A stretch of 39,824 bases of DNA from Bacillus horti. Lineage in GTDB: Bacteria > Bacillota > Bacilli > Caldalkalibacillales > JCM-10596. The notes beneath the pieces were generated by a model, which saw only the letters and a program-made list of their open reading frames with translations, was not told the origin of the DNA and made no database searches. The translations under genes were made by a program, and so were the position numbers. This document shows positions 20,747 to 29,064 of the stretch, piece after piece. The DNA lies in contig NZ_JAUSTY010000028.1 of the NCBI RefSeq assembly GCF_030813115.1, positions 1 to 39,824 of the forward strand. The letters are read 5' to 3'. How positions within the stretch are numbered: the stretch's first letter is position 1; each line of letters opens with the position of its first letter.

Positions 20747-22108
20747 TTAATACGGGATTCTACGAAATCTCTCTCTTTTCTGTCGTCTTTTCTTCCTAAT
20801 GAGAAGATATGCTATTAGTAACAGAAATAAAGCATAAAGAATAACGGTAACCCACCACGCTCCATGTACAATCGGCATCAGGTTAGAATCATTTGAGCGG
20901 ACAGCATGATTGTGTGCTGCCTCTTCAACACTGTTGGCATGTCCACTGATTTTCATATTCTGCTTCCGTTCTACTGATGATGTGTCGACAGGTAAAATTT
21001 CAACTTCAAACAGCTTTCTGTCTCCATCTCCCCAAACGTCAAGATAACCAGCATCATTCATTTCAACATTAGGCGTTTCGTTTTTAGCCACAGAGTAAGC
21101 AATATCCTCTGTTAGTTTGTGAGGCACACTTTTGGAATCGAGGAAGACACTTTCGCTTGAAAGCAAATGAGTATCGAAGTTTTCAAATCCATAATCTAAA
21201 AGCATTTGCATGTCCCTGTACATCGAGTCTGTCGTAGCTGCCTGTAAGGTGACTGCAATATACGCTGAACCATCTCGCTCTGCCGATCCTACAAGGGTTG
21301 GTCCTGACTGATTGACAAATCCATTCTTTACTCCAGTGGCTCCCTCATAATTATTGAGCAAACGATTATGATTATATAGAGTTGTAGCCCAGCTTTCTCC
21401 TATCCACTCCATCTCATAGGTGCCCACGATTTGGCGAAAAGCATCATTCTGCATAGCATATTTCGTAATCATAGCCATATCAAAAGCCGTTGTATAGTGA
21501 TCTTCCGCAAATAAACCATGAGGGTTTGAAAAATGCGTGTCCTGTACACCAACTGTTTCTGTTAAAAAGCGATTCATTCTTTCAGCAAACAGCTCCTCAG
21601 ATTGATCCATATGCTCAGCAATTGCTGTCCCTGCATCATTTCCAGAATTAATGAGCAATCCTTGTACGAGCTTCAAAAGTGTAACCTGTTCGCCTTCTTC
21701 AAGATAGACTCTTGTCCCATCCACATTTCTTGCCTTTTCACTTACAGTAACAATGTCGTCTAGGTTCCCTTGTTCAATAGCTATAATTCCTGTTACAATC
21801 TTTGTTATGCTGGCTGGGTACATTTGCTGTGAGGCATTTTTTTCGTACAGCACTTGTCCGGTATTGGCATTAACTAAAATGGCTGTCTGACTAGTCAGTG
21901 GTAAATCTTGAGCGGCAGTAAAATGTCCTACCTCTGAAAGTGTTAGCTTTTTTTCTGCTTGCTCTGCTTGAACTCCTCCGTGTTGCAGAAACAATACACT
22001 AAGCAATAACATGATAAATGACAGATTACGAATATTATCATTCCTGCTTGTCCACTTTTTTCTCAATGTCATCCCTCTTATCTGAAGTATGCCGCTACGG
22101 AATACCAT
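20747..22108 (-). CDS. D-alanyl-D-alanine carboxypeptidase (class C low-mass PBP, DacF-like)
   Basis: Exported serine peptidase trimming the terminal D-Ala of peptidoglycan stem peptides. A signal/anchor segment is at about residues 30-48. The active-site motifs are Ser100-I-T-Lys103, Ser155-Gly-Asn157 and Lys261-Asn-Gly263 (a KNG variant of KTG, seen in some DacF-like proteins). A second transmembrane helix close to the C-terminus (WWVTVILYALFLLLIAYLLI) with a strongly basic tail replaces the usual amphipathic anchor. The ATG immediately follows the hemZ stop; internal starts at codon 13 (ATG) or 15 (TTG) near AAGAGGG are possible, leaving the N-terminus uncertain. Confidence 0.9.
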   Translation of the reverse strand: MVFRSGILQIRGMTLRKKWTSRNDNIRNLSFIMLLLSVLFLQHGGVQAEQAEKKLTLSEVGHFTAAQDLPLTSQTAILVNANTGQVLYEKNASQQMYPASITKIVTGIIAIEQGNLDDIVTVSEKARNVDGTRVYLEEGEQVTLLKLVQGLLINSGNDAGTAIAEHMDQSEELFAERMNRFLTETVGVQDTHFSNPHGLFAEDHYTTAFDMAMITKYAMQNDAFRQIVGTYEMEWIGESWATTLYNHNRLLNNYEGATGVKNGFVNQSGPTLVGSAERDGSAYIAVTLQAATTDSMYRDMQMLLDYGFENFDTHLLSSESVFLDSKSVPHKLTEDIAYSVAKNETPNVEMNDAGYLDVWGDGDRKLFEVEILPVDTSSVERKQNMKISGHANSVEEAAHNHAVRSNDSNLMPIVHGAWWVTVILYALFLLLIAYLLIRKKRRQKRERFRRIPY

Positions 22109-23725
22109 TTATTTGTTCGTTACACCGAGGTAGAGCTCGTTTAACAGCTTGCGTTTTTCTTCAATGTAATGCTTATAGCTTTGGTTGTACGCTCTAGGCT
22201 CCTTCGGATTAGCAAACCTAGTAATCTTACCAGTCAGCGGATGTATGAATTTACTGGATGCCCCGCATCCCAAGCCCAAGATCGTTTGCTTTTCCTCCAT
22301 GATCATAATATTATAGATGCTTTCTTTTCCTGGTAACGCATAGCCTACGTTTTCCAAATTACCTAGGATGTTTTTCTGTCTATACAAGTAATATGGCTCA
22401 TAGCCTTCAGCAGCTGTCCATTTAGAAGCCATCTTCATCATTTGAATAACCTCTTCACGCCCGGCCACCTTATATTTTTCTTTGTTCTTTGTCATTGTTG
22501 AAGCACGCTTAAAGGATAATGTATGAACCGTTAGGGACTCTGGTCTAAGCTCCCTTGTTTTTTCAAGTGAAAGCTCAAGCTCAGCCAATCCCTCTCCTGG
22601 TAAACCAATAATTAAATCCATATTAATATTCGATAGACCCATTGAACGAGCCAGTTCATATTTCTCAATCGTTTCTTTTACCGTATGATGTCTGCCTATA
22701 GCGTCTAATGTTTCTTGCGTATAGGATTGTGGATTAATACTTATACGATCAATATTGTGCTTTCTTAACACGTTGATCTTATCAGGCGTAATTGTATCTG
22801 GACGTCCTGCCTCAACCGTTACCTCACGAACTTTTTCCATAGCAGGAAAATAACGATACATCTGCTCATAAAGAGCATCCATTTGCTCCGCTTCAATACT
22901 TGTAGGTGTTCCCCCACCAAAATAAATCGTTGTAATTCCGATATTGTTCTCCTTTAACCAATTACCCATTTCCTGTATCTCAAGATGAAGCCCTTCTAGG
23001 AAAGTACCAACAGAACCTTGCTGCCCTTTAATATCATAGGCAGGAAACGTACAGTAGGCACATTTCGTCGGACAAAAAGGAATTCCTATATAAATGCTGA
23101 TTTCATTTTCTAAATGATGTAAATCTGGTACGACAGCAAGCTGACGATCAATAATCTGTTGCATAAGCTGTACTTTTTCAGAGACTATTTGATAGTCATG
23201 AATGAGCTCTTGCCTAGCTTGATCTCGTTCTGTGCCCCGAAAGAGCTTTTGGTGCAACAGCTTAGTTGGTCTTATACCTGTCAGAATCCCCCATGGCTGC
23301 TTTGTTCCAGTATACTCCTCTAATGCCTGCAATAAAGTATGGTTGATCACTCTCTTATACGCTTTTTGAAAAGCTTTTTCTCGCTCTTCTTCAAGCACAT
23401 CTGAAAAGGCAAAGTCCTGAGAGTAACTCCCCTTAACTATTCGTGGATTGTTTGTGTTTTTTACCGTAACGTTTCCTTCCAAAGATAGGTTTTCTCTTTC
23501 TTTGTCCCAGGCTTCGTTGAACTCAAAATAAAGATGAATATCCTTATCTGGCTCACCTTGTAAATTCTCTTGCTTATCCTCATCACGAATTCGAGTATTA
23601 CCGCCCTGCTCCTGTCCATTATGAAGATCCTCATAAATATTTGTGGAATCTTCAAAGAAAAGCTGTAAAAGAACATCTACAGTTCGCTGATAAAGTTCTT
23701 GAATTCCTTGAATATAAATTTTCAT
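22109..23725 (-). CDS. hemZ: Oxygen-independent coproporphyrinogen III oxidase-like radical SAM enzyme HemZ
   Basis: A radical SAM enzyme of the HemN/HemZ family acting in anaerobic haem synthesis. The 4Fe-4S cluster ligands are Cys218, Cys222 and Cys225 in IPFCPTKCAYCTF. IYFGGGTPTS, VEAGRPDTIT and the ISINPQSY stretch are family blocks, and INMDLIIGLPGEG binds SAM. The extra N-terminal domain of about 200 residues, with GILTGIRPTKLLH, marks HemZ rather than HemN/HemW. 538 residues is a little longer than B. subtilis HemZ because of a hydrophilic stretch near residues 35-60. The ATG has GAGGGAG upstream; the carboxypeptidase gene follows without a gap. Confidence 0.93.
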   Translation of the reverse strand: MKIYIQGIQELYQRTVDVLLQLFFEDSTNIYEDLHNGQEQGGNTRIRDEDKQENLQGEPDKDIHLYFEFNEAWDKERENLSLEGNVTVKNTNNPRIVKGSYSQDFAFSDVLEEEREKAFQKAYKRVINHTLLQALEEYTGTKQPWGILTGIRPTKLLHQKLFRGTERDQARQELIHDYQIVSEKVQLMQQIIDRQLAVVPDLHHLENEISIYIGIPFCPTKCAYCTFPAYDIKGQQGSVGTFLEGLHLEIQEMGNWLKENNIGITTIYFGGGTPTSIEAEQMDALYEQMYRYFPAMEKVREVTVEAGRPDTITPDKINVLRKHNIDRISINPQSYTQETLDAIGRHHTVKETIEKYELARSMGLSNINMDLIIGLPGEGLAELELSLEKTRELRPESLTVHTLSFKRASTMTKNKEKYKVAGREEVIQMMKMASKWTAAEGYEPYYLYRQKNILGNLENVGYALPGKESIYNIMIMEEKQTILGLGCGASSKFIHPLTGKITRFANPKEPRAYNQSYKHYIEEKRKLLNELYLGVTNK

Positions 23726-23824
23726 ATAAAGCTCCCTCTTCTATTAAAAATCTGTGTCTTCTCTGCTTGTCCATTAAGCCAGCAAAGACCTACAGATAGC
23801 TTTTCCAAGTCTATACAATCAAAA

Positions 23825-23849
23825 TCGCTACACTTAGAAAGTGTAGCGA
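23825..23849 (-). terminator. Terminator between the unknown gene and hemZ
   Basis: TCGCTACACTT (23825-23835), loop AGA, AAGTGTAGCGA (23839-23849): an 11-bp perfect stem, followed on the minus strand by TTTT. It closes the gene at 23888-24298. Confidence 0.8.
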
Positions 23850-23887
23850 AAATCCCTTATTTGGTCAATTCTTTGGTCATTTTCTTC

Positions 23888-24298
23888 TTATCCATTAACC
23901 TTACGCACGGTCAGTGCAGGGGTATCCTTGCGTAATTGACAGCCTTCTAATTCCTCCTCCGCTAATAAGCCAAGAGTAACAGCAGCATTAATTCTATCTG
24001 CATTCGGCCGACGAATGGTCTCAATACAATCGTGAAGCTGCAGCTCTTCTAGACGACTTACCGTTTTCTCTTGATCATAGGTCATAGACGTACGAATTTG
24101 TCGTTGAAGCTGAATGTCGCCGAATAATAAGCTACTCTTTTCATTTTCCCCTACTAACTGATCTAAGGAGCTGTGAATTTCCTTCTTAAGCTCAGCTAAT
24201 TCATAATCAATTCCTTTTGCTTGCTGAGTGAGCTCATAAAAACGCTGCACGGTCTCCTCCGATAAAATACTCACTTTTGCATTTTTCTGCTTGGTCAT
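23888..24298 (-). CDS. Hypothetical protein, helical
   Basis: I do not recognise this 136-residue protein. It begins with a helical, charged stretch (TVQRFYELTQQAKGIDYELAELKKEIHSSLDQLVG) likely to be a coiled coil. A short beta-like segment (LLFGDIQLQRQIRTS) follows, then a helix-turn region (EETVSRLEEL-type spacing, RPNADRINAAVTLGLLAEEEL). No transmembrane segment or cysteine pair is seen. A clear AGGAGAG site precedes the ATG and a terminator follows, so it is a real gene in its own transcription unit or read through from the SgrR-like gene 31 bp upstream. Confidence 0.7.
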   Translation of the reverse strand: MTKQKNAKVSILSEETVQRFYELTQQAKGIDYELAELKKEIHSSLDQLVGENEKSSLLFGDIQLQRQIRTSMTYDQEKTVSRLEELQLHDCIETIRRPNADRINAAVTLGLLAEEELEGCQLRKDTPALTVRKVNG

Positions 24299-24328
24299 GA
24301 AGATCTCTCCTATGCTTTTTTAACATAC

Positions 24329-26176
24329 TTATGTAGGAGACTCTGGATTATGATGATTCATTTTAAACCATATGGGCTGATAGTCTACCCAACCAAGGTC
24401 ATTTAGTGAAGCTCCTTGAACATGCTCGGGGAATTCAGCCGTTTGCTCCCACTGATAGAATGGAAAAAGAATATATTCATGAATTAACTGCGCTTCTATT
24501 TTATTAAATTCTTTTCTGCATTGCTCTTGATCAGGGCTAGTGAGAATGATCTTAAGTCGCTCCATAATAGAAATGAACATAGATGTTCCAGCTAAGCACT
24601 TTTTCACAATGCTCTTCTCCTGTGTCAGGATACATAGAAACGTCCACATAGGGTCATAAGTCATCCATTGCTCCCCAATAAAAAGATCACCTTTTGACAG
24701 AGCATCTGCTGAATACATATCTAAATAAGGGACGATTAAAACCTCCAATTCAATGCCATAAGAAGCAGCTACCTGTTTCACCCAATAGGCATCCTCCACA
24801 TTTCCTGCTCCTGAATAAGTAATCAAAGAGAGCGGTTTCTCTAAAGCCTTTAATCTCTTCACATTTTCATTTTCTATCCCGCTCGTCTTATCTTTTTCTT
24901 GCTGAAAAGCCTCATTCCGCTCAGGAAATACATACGCAGCCGGCCTATGACGATTTCCTCCTAGCTCATTGATCATCTGTCTTCTATTAAGCAGTCTGAA
25001 GAATGCCTGTCTTATACTGTCATTCTGTAAAGGTCCTTCCTTACCTAAGTTAGCAACCATGTATTTAAATCCTATATCAACACTTCGCACTGCCTTCCAG
25101 TTTTTAGGCTTATAGGAATCCACTTGATACTGATGGAAGTTTACTTCATCTGAAATGGAATGAACCTTATCTTGAGTTACTTCAAAAACTTGAGGAACAT
25201 AATATACCTCAACACGATCAAGCTGTGATTGGTATCCAAAGTAACCATCAAACACGTCAAGCACTAGCCGGGGCCCACCTTGTTCCCTTATTTTAAAAGG
25301 ACCTGTCCCCAGTAAGCCTTGGTTTGATGAAGCAGGTATCTTCGTAATATAAAAGGGGTAAGCGGCTAAAAAATGATGAAAATTGGGGAAAGATTGTTCA
25401 AGAGTAAACTGAACAATGTCTGGAGCTAGCGCTTCAGCCTTACTGATTATTCGATACATCCATTGAAATGGCGATTCTATATTCATTGCTCTTTTGAAGG
25501 AGTGCACGATATCGTTGGCATAGAGGTTTTTATCATCGTGAAATTTAACTCCTCTTCGTAGATAAAAGGTCCATACACGATGTTCGCCACATGTCTCCCA
25601 GTGCAAAGCTAAATGTGGTTCAAGATAACATGTAGTAGGGTTATAACGTAATAGCCCCTCAAAAACCTGACGAACCATATGGTGCTCTGTTCTTCTACTG
25701 ATTAATGTTGGATCTAAGTAAGATAGTTGACGATAGCTAATAAAGCGAAGGGCATATATTGATTTTTGTCCCTTGCTAATTTTTTTCACGGGTGAAAGGT
25801 TAGCCATCGCCTTAAACACGATATCTGTACCCTGCAGCTCATCCTTATACATGTTAAAAATCTGACCTGCTTGCTCCCAATGGTCACTATCAAAATGTTC
25901 TTGAATTTGCTCTAGAATAACCTCTTCTAACGACCTAAGAAAGGTCAGCTTTGACTGATTTCCTCGTCCTAATCCAGGCTTCCAACCGATCCAGTTCTTC
26001 CCCTGCATATCCTTCAGTACCCATTTCACATTGCGTAGTGTGCAATGTAAGATTTCCGTTAATTCAGCTAATGTTACGTCACATGAAAAACCATGGATTG
26101 GAATTTCGCTATCCCTATAGTCATTCGCTACATAAAGCTGCTGATACAACTGGACAAAATGCTCAAATAACTTCAT
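24329..26176 (-). CDS. SgrR-like transcriptional regulator with solute-binding domain
   Basis: Residues 1-110 look like the SgrR N-terminal DNA-binding domain (VTLAELTEILHCTLRNVKWVLKDM is the helix-turn-helix, GRGNQSKLTF the wing). The rest is a family 5 extracellular solute-binding (SBP_bac_5) fold kept in the cytoplasm, as no signal peptide is present: VFEGLLRYNP, WTFYLRRGVKFHDD and LGTGPFKI are typical. In E. coli SgrR controls a small RNA and the sugar-efflux transporter SetA in glucose-phosphate stress. Here the gene is divergent from an MFS exporter, an analogous layout. ATG 26176 is chosen because GGAGG stands just upstream; ATG 26188 has no site. The ligand is unknown. Confidence 0.85.
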   Translation of the reverse strand: MKLFEHFVQLYQQLYVANDYRDSEIPIHGFSCDVTLAELTEILHCTLRNVKWVLKDMQGKNWIGWKPGLGRGNQSKLTFLRSLEEVILEQIQEHFDSDHWEQAGQIFNMYKDELQGTDIVFKAMANLSPVKKISKGQKSIYALRFISYRQLSYLDPTLISRRTEHHMVRQVFEGLLRYNPTTCYLEPHLALHWETCGEHRVWTFYLRRGVKFHDDKNLYANDIVHSFKRAMNIESPFQWMYRIISKAEALAPDIVQFTLEQSFPNFHHFLAAYPFYITKIPASSNQGLLGTGPFKIREQGGPRLVLDVFDGYFGYQSQLDRVEVYYVPQVFEVTQDKVHSISDEVNFHQYQVDSYKPKNWKAVRSVDIGFKYMVANLGKEGPLQNDSIRQAFFRLLNRRQMINELGGNRHRPAAYVFPERNEAFQQEKDKTSGIENENVKRLKALEKPLSLITYSGAGNVEDAYWVKQVAASYGIELEVLIVPYLDMYSADALSKGDLFIGEQWMTYDPMWTFLCILTQEKSIVKKCLAGTSMFISIMERLKIILTSPDQEQCRKEFNKIEAQLIHEYILFPFYQWEQTAEFPEHVQGASLNDLGWVDYQPIWFKMNHHNPESPT

Positions 26177-26289
26177 ATATTCCTCCATAAAAGGGGTAAT
26201 TTTTATTGTGTTTATTTTACACTTTTTCTTCCTCTTTTAACAGCTACAATAAATTATATACAAAAAGAACATCAGGAAAGGACTTATAA

Positions 26290-27591
26290 ATGAACCGTTC
26301 AAATCAATCTTCCGTTTCAAATCGTACAATAAATCTTGAACCATTCCCATCTGACCAAGATAAGGAGCAAAAATCTAGAGTTATTCGTATCGCTCTCCTT
26401 ACAGCCTTATGTATACCTGGAGATTTAATGCTGTATATTGTTCTCCCCTTATATTGGGAGGATTTTGGCTTAACAGCTATTTGGCAAATTGGGATTCTCT
26501 TATCTATTAATCGATTAATCCGTTTACCTTTAACTCCACTGATAGGTTTTCTTTATCGTAGAATCCATTTAAGAACAGGTATTTTTATCGCGGTGTGCTT
26601 AACACTTGTGACCACACTTGCCTATGGTTTTGCTCAGAATTTTATTCTATTGGTATGTGCTCGAGCATTATGGGGGATCGCTTGGTCCCTATTAAGATTA
26701 GGTGGGCTACTAACAGTAATGACAAGCTCTAATGACCAAAATAGAGGGTATTTAATGGGGAGATATAATGGATTATGGGGATTAGGCGGACTTGTAGGGA
26801 TGATATCTGGAGGAGTTCTGATCTCATATGTTGGGCCACAAGGATTAAGTATTGGATTAACGGCACTCGCCTTCTGTTCGTTTTTCCTGTTACGAGGAAT
26901 GCCAGCGCAATATGTAACGGAGGAAAATAATCCAACAGCTCGAGCACATGCTTTATCCCATTCGTCTACTTCAGATCAAATAATCACTACTCGTTGGTGG
27001 AGACAACGAAATGTTTTCTTTGTCCTAGTCTCAGGGTTAATGATGTCAATAATCGTATTCGGTATCTTTCTCTCCACATTAACGGTATTAATTGATGAGA
27101 ATATATCTACATTTCTTATTCTGGGGATGGTTTTAACTTCAACTGCCTTATCCGGTCTCCTACAAGCGATAAAATGGTCTTGGGATCCCTTCCTAGCTCC
27201 TTGGATTGGCAAGCTTTCTGACAATCTGTTTGGCCGAAAAAAGTTGATCATATTCGCTTTCATTTTAGGCAGCCTATTTCTGCTGATGGTTACATTTCCT
27301 TTAGATCTATGGATGTTCATCCTATGTATATTTGCTTTTCAATTGACTTCAACCATGATTGTCACTTTGTCAGACAGTACAGCTTCTGATGTAGCAACAA
27401 ACAGCTCTAAAATTGGTGTAATGACCTCATATACAGTAGCAGTAGACGTTGGCGCTGCTATAGGGCCTTTAATCGCCTTCTTCATCATTGAACAGGCTGG
27501 AGTGCAACCTCTGTATTGGTTAGCTGCTCTGATTTACGGAGCTCTAGCTCTTATGTGGACTCGTTACAAAGATCTGCGCCCTGAACATTGA
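26290..27591 (+). CDS. MFS transporter, divergent from SgrR-like regulator
   Basis: About 12 transmembrane segments in 433 residues; LYRRIHLRTG after the second helix and GRYNGLWGLGGLVGMISGG (helix 5 antiporter-like glycine motif) fit a drug- or sugar-efflux MFS protein. A cytosolic loop sits at about residues 215-238, and KLSDNLFGRKKLI between helices 8 and 9 is the second MFS motif A. It shares a 113-bp intergenic region with the SgrR-like gene, which probably controls it. AAAGGA precedes the ATG. The substrate is not evident. Confidence 0.87.
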   Translation: MNRSNQSSVSNRTINLEPFPSDQDKEQKSRVIRIALLTALCIPGDLMLYIVLPLYWEDFGLTAIWQIGILLSINRLIRLPLTPLIGFLYRRIHLRTGIFIAVCLTLVTTLAYGFAQNFILLVCARALWGIAWSLLRLGGLLTVMTSSNDQNRGYLMGRYNGLWGLGGLVGMISGGVLISYVGPQGLSIGLTALAFCSFFLLRGMPAQYVTEENNPTARAHALSHSSTSDQIITTRWWRQRNVFFVLVSGLMMSIIVFGIFLSTLTVLIDENISTFLILGMVLTSTALSGLLQAIKWSWDPFLAPWIGKLSDNLFGRKKLIIFAFILGSLFLLMVTFPLDLWMFILCIFAFQLTSTMIVTLSDSTASDVATNSSKIGVMTSYTVAVDVGAAIGPLIAFFIIEQAGVQPLYWLAALIYGALALMWTRYKDLRPEH

Positions 27592-27661
27592 GAAGTTCTT
27601 AAATATCATAGAATTGAAAAAAACTTACTCATTTAATTCTATTTATAACCTATAAAAAGAA

Positions 27662-27697
27662 AGCTGTCCCTAGTAGTAAATCTACGTAAGGACAGCT
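27662..27697 (-). terminator. Terminator of mph
   Basis: AGCTGTCC and GGACAGCT, about 27662-27669 and 27690-27697, enclose an inner GTAG/CTAC stem. Read on the minus strand the stem ends in TTTCTTTTT, so it terminates mph; it may also serve the convergent MFS gene. Confidence 0.7.
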
Positions 27698-27764
27698 CCT
27701 GCTTAATAACCACTTCAATCGATTCTAAACTTATACTAATCAAGCCATTATTTATTTGCTTAAT

Positions 27765-28667
27765 CTACTCATTATCACTTACTCCAAGCATTTTTTTAGC
27801 CATCTCTTCCATCTCTTTCAACCCACTGGACTCTGCAAATTCAGCCACACTAATGGCAGCAGTTGTTTGAAGCTCAATAATATGCTCTTTCATATGGGTC
27901 CAGGTTCTGCCCCCAGCATTTTCATAGGAAGCAAGGGCTTTATCCAGTCCATTTTCCCCAAAGATTAAATAATGTCCTTGAAAATCCCGTGACACATCTG
28001 TCACAGCTACCTCTGTCCAATCGATTAACCCTGTTACTCTACAAGATGAATCGATCAAGATATGTCCTGGATGAATATCACCATGCGATAATCCAGTATA
28101 CTTTGGCCAAAAGGCCTCATTTGAAACCCAACTCTGCCAGCGTTCCCATAACGATGTATCAACACCATAAGTATCCTTTACTTTTTTCATTCTAGCCTTC
28201 ATCGATAATCTGGCTTCCTCAGCACTGTGTATAGTCATTCCATTCGTTTTAACTAGCTCAATGGACACCTGATGTAAATCCGCTAATACCTGACCAAACG
28301 TTTGATGATAGGCTTCTGGACTGTTCTGACTATCAAAGGTCCATTCATAGTCTTGTAGCTCAGGATTAACCGTCGCTGCAGGTGTTCCATCAAGCTGTTT
28401 ATATGCAATTAACTCCTTAGTGAAGATGCTCCAACTGGGGGCTTGAATACTGGTATGCTGATTCACAACATCTAGCACATGTTTTTCTTGTTTTGCTTTA
28501 TTCATCGAATCCCCTCGACGTGGAATTCGAAGAATCCATTTTGTTCCTTCTAAATCCTCCGCATGGGCAACCTGAAAATCCAATCCAGATTCATTAATTT
28601 TCAGCTTATTTTCAAGTATATCTAGCCCCTTACTTTTTGCTAATACTATAATCTCTTGTTTATTCAT
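27765..28667 (-). CDS. mph: Macrolide 2'-phosphotransferase (Mph family)
   Basis: Cytosolic kinase inactivating macrolides by phosphorylating the 2'-hydroxyl of the desosamine sugar. The whole chain follows the Bacillus Mph/Mph(K)-like pattern: KSKGLDILENKLKINESGLDF at the N-terminus, WILRIPRRGD (nucleotide-binding lobe), the APH-type catalytic loop SHGDIHPGHILID with Asp197, and IDWTE (metal-binding Asp216). His204 in place of the usual loop Asn is typical of Mph enzymes. 300 residues is normal. GGAGGG lies 8 nt ahead of the ATG. It is preceded by a leader with an ErmD-like peptide and a terminator (28721-29029), so induction by macrolides via ribosome stalling is likely. Confidence 0.93.
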   Translation of the reverse strand: MNKQEIIVLAKSKGLDILENKLKINESGLDFQVAHAEDLEGTKWILRIPRRGDSMNKAKQEKHVLDVVNQHTSIQAPSWSIFTKELIAYKQLDGTPAATVNPELQDYEWTFDSQNSPEAYHQTFGQVLADLHQVSIELVKTNGMTIHSAEEARLSMKARMKKVKDTYGVDTSLWERWQSWVSNEAFWPKYTGLSHGDIHPGHILIDSSCRVTGLIDWTEVAVTDVSRDFQGHYLIFGENGLDKALASYENAGGRTWTHMKEHIIELQTTAAISVAEFAESSGLKEMEEMAKKMLGVSDNE

Positions 28668-28720
28668 AGATATATCCCTCCACTTTCAATTCCAGTAGAT
28701 TTTTAAAGGCTTTTCAACAG

Positions 28721-28751
28721 AAAAAACCATAGACAGACCCTGTCTATGGTT
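28721..28751 (-). terminator. Intrinsic attenuator terminator in the mph leader
   Basis: On the minus strand AACCATAGACAG (28736-28725 partner) and CTGTCTATGGTT (28751-28740) form a 12-bp stem with a 3-nt loop and six U. It lies between the leader promoter and mph, about 54 nt before the mph start, and no other gene intervenes, so it should block mph transcription unless bypassed. Confidence 0.88.
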
Positions 28752-28894
28752 CAGAGTAAACGTGGGAACAGGTCACACTCTTCACCTATTCTCTTTAAAA
28801 AACACAAAAGAAAGACACCTAGTCTGCCCGTTCTTCTGTAAAAAGTCCCGTTAAGGAATTATTAAAAATGTGCATATTACTCCCGTTTACTCTG
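28752..28894 (-). promoter_or_regulatory. Long-range and alternative stems of the mph attenuator
   Basis: CAGAGTAAACG (28752-28762 on the plus strand) is exactly complementary to CGTTTACTCTG (28884-28894), so the segment abutting the terminator can pair with a segment just after the leader ORF. The CTCTG part (28890-28894) can instead pair with CAGAG at 28903-28907. A further stem CTTTGAAC/GTTCAAAG (28909-28916 and 28931-28938) covers the end of the leader ORF. Mutually exclusive stems are the mark of an attenuator. Confidence 0.65.
28819..28875 (-). CDS. Second small leader ORF (18 aa) upstream of mph
   Basis: ATG 28875 is preceded by GGGAG with a 4-nt spacer and encodes MHIFNNSLTGLFTEERAD before TAG. 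Its start region overlaps one arm of the long-range stem (28884-28894), so its translation would compete with that structure. No homologue is recognised; it may be a second regulatory ORF or chance. Confidence 0.4.
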   Translation of the reverse strand: MHIFNNSLTGLFTEERAD

Positions 28895-28924
28895 CCTATC
28901 AACAGAGCCTTTGAACGTATTCAA

Positions 28925-28969
28925 TTACTTGTTCAAAGAAGTATGGCGTAATCTTATTGATGCAGTCAT
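28925..28969 (-). CDS. ErmD-like macrolide-responsive leader peptide
   Basis: A 14-codon ORF encoding MTASIRLRHTSLNK. From memory the ErmD leader peptide is MTHSMRLRFPTLNQ; 8 of 14 positions are identical and the lengths are the same, with the RLR motif at the same place. At Arg-X-Arg motifs macrolide-bound ribosomes stall. AGGAGG (28980-28985 on the complement) lies 10 nt upstream, and a promoter at 29001-29029 starts transcription about 25 nt before the ORF. Codons 11-14 form the 5' arm of a hairpin with 28909-28916, so a stalled ribosome would disturb that stem. Confidence 0.85.
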   Translation of the reverse strand: MTASIRLRHTSLNK

Positions 28970-29000
28970 TTTTAACAAACCTCCTATTTAAGTCATCCTG

Positions 29001-29029
29001 ATTATAAGGTACGTATCAGTAAAAGTCAA
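29001..29029 (-). promoter_or_regulatory. Sigma-A promoter of the mph leader
   Basis: TTGACT (29029-29024), a 17-bp spacer and a perfect TATAAT (29006-29001) on the minus strand. Transcription should start near 28994, giving a leader of about 330 nt before mph. The promoter sits just past the end of the preceding GNAT gene. Confidence 0.85.
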
Positions 29030-29064
29030 AAAGGGTGACCCACACCGACGCTTTCATCTTCGTC

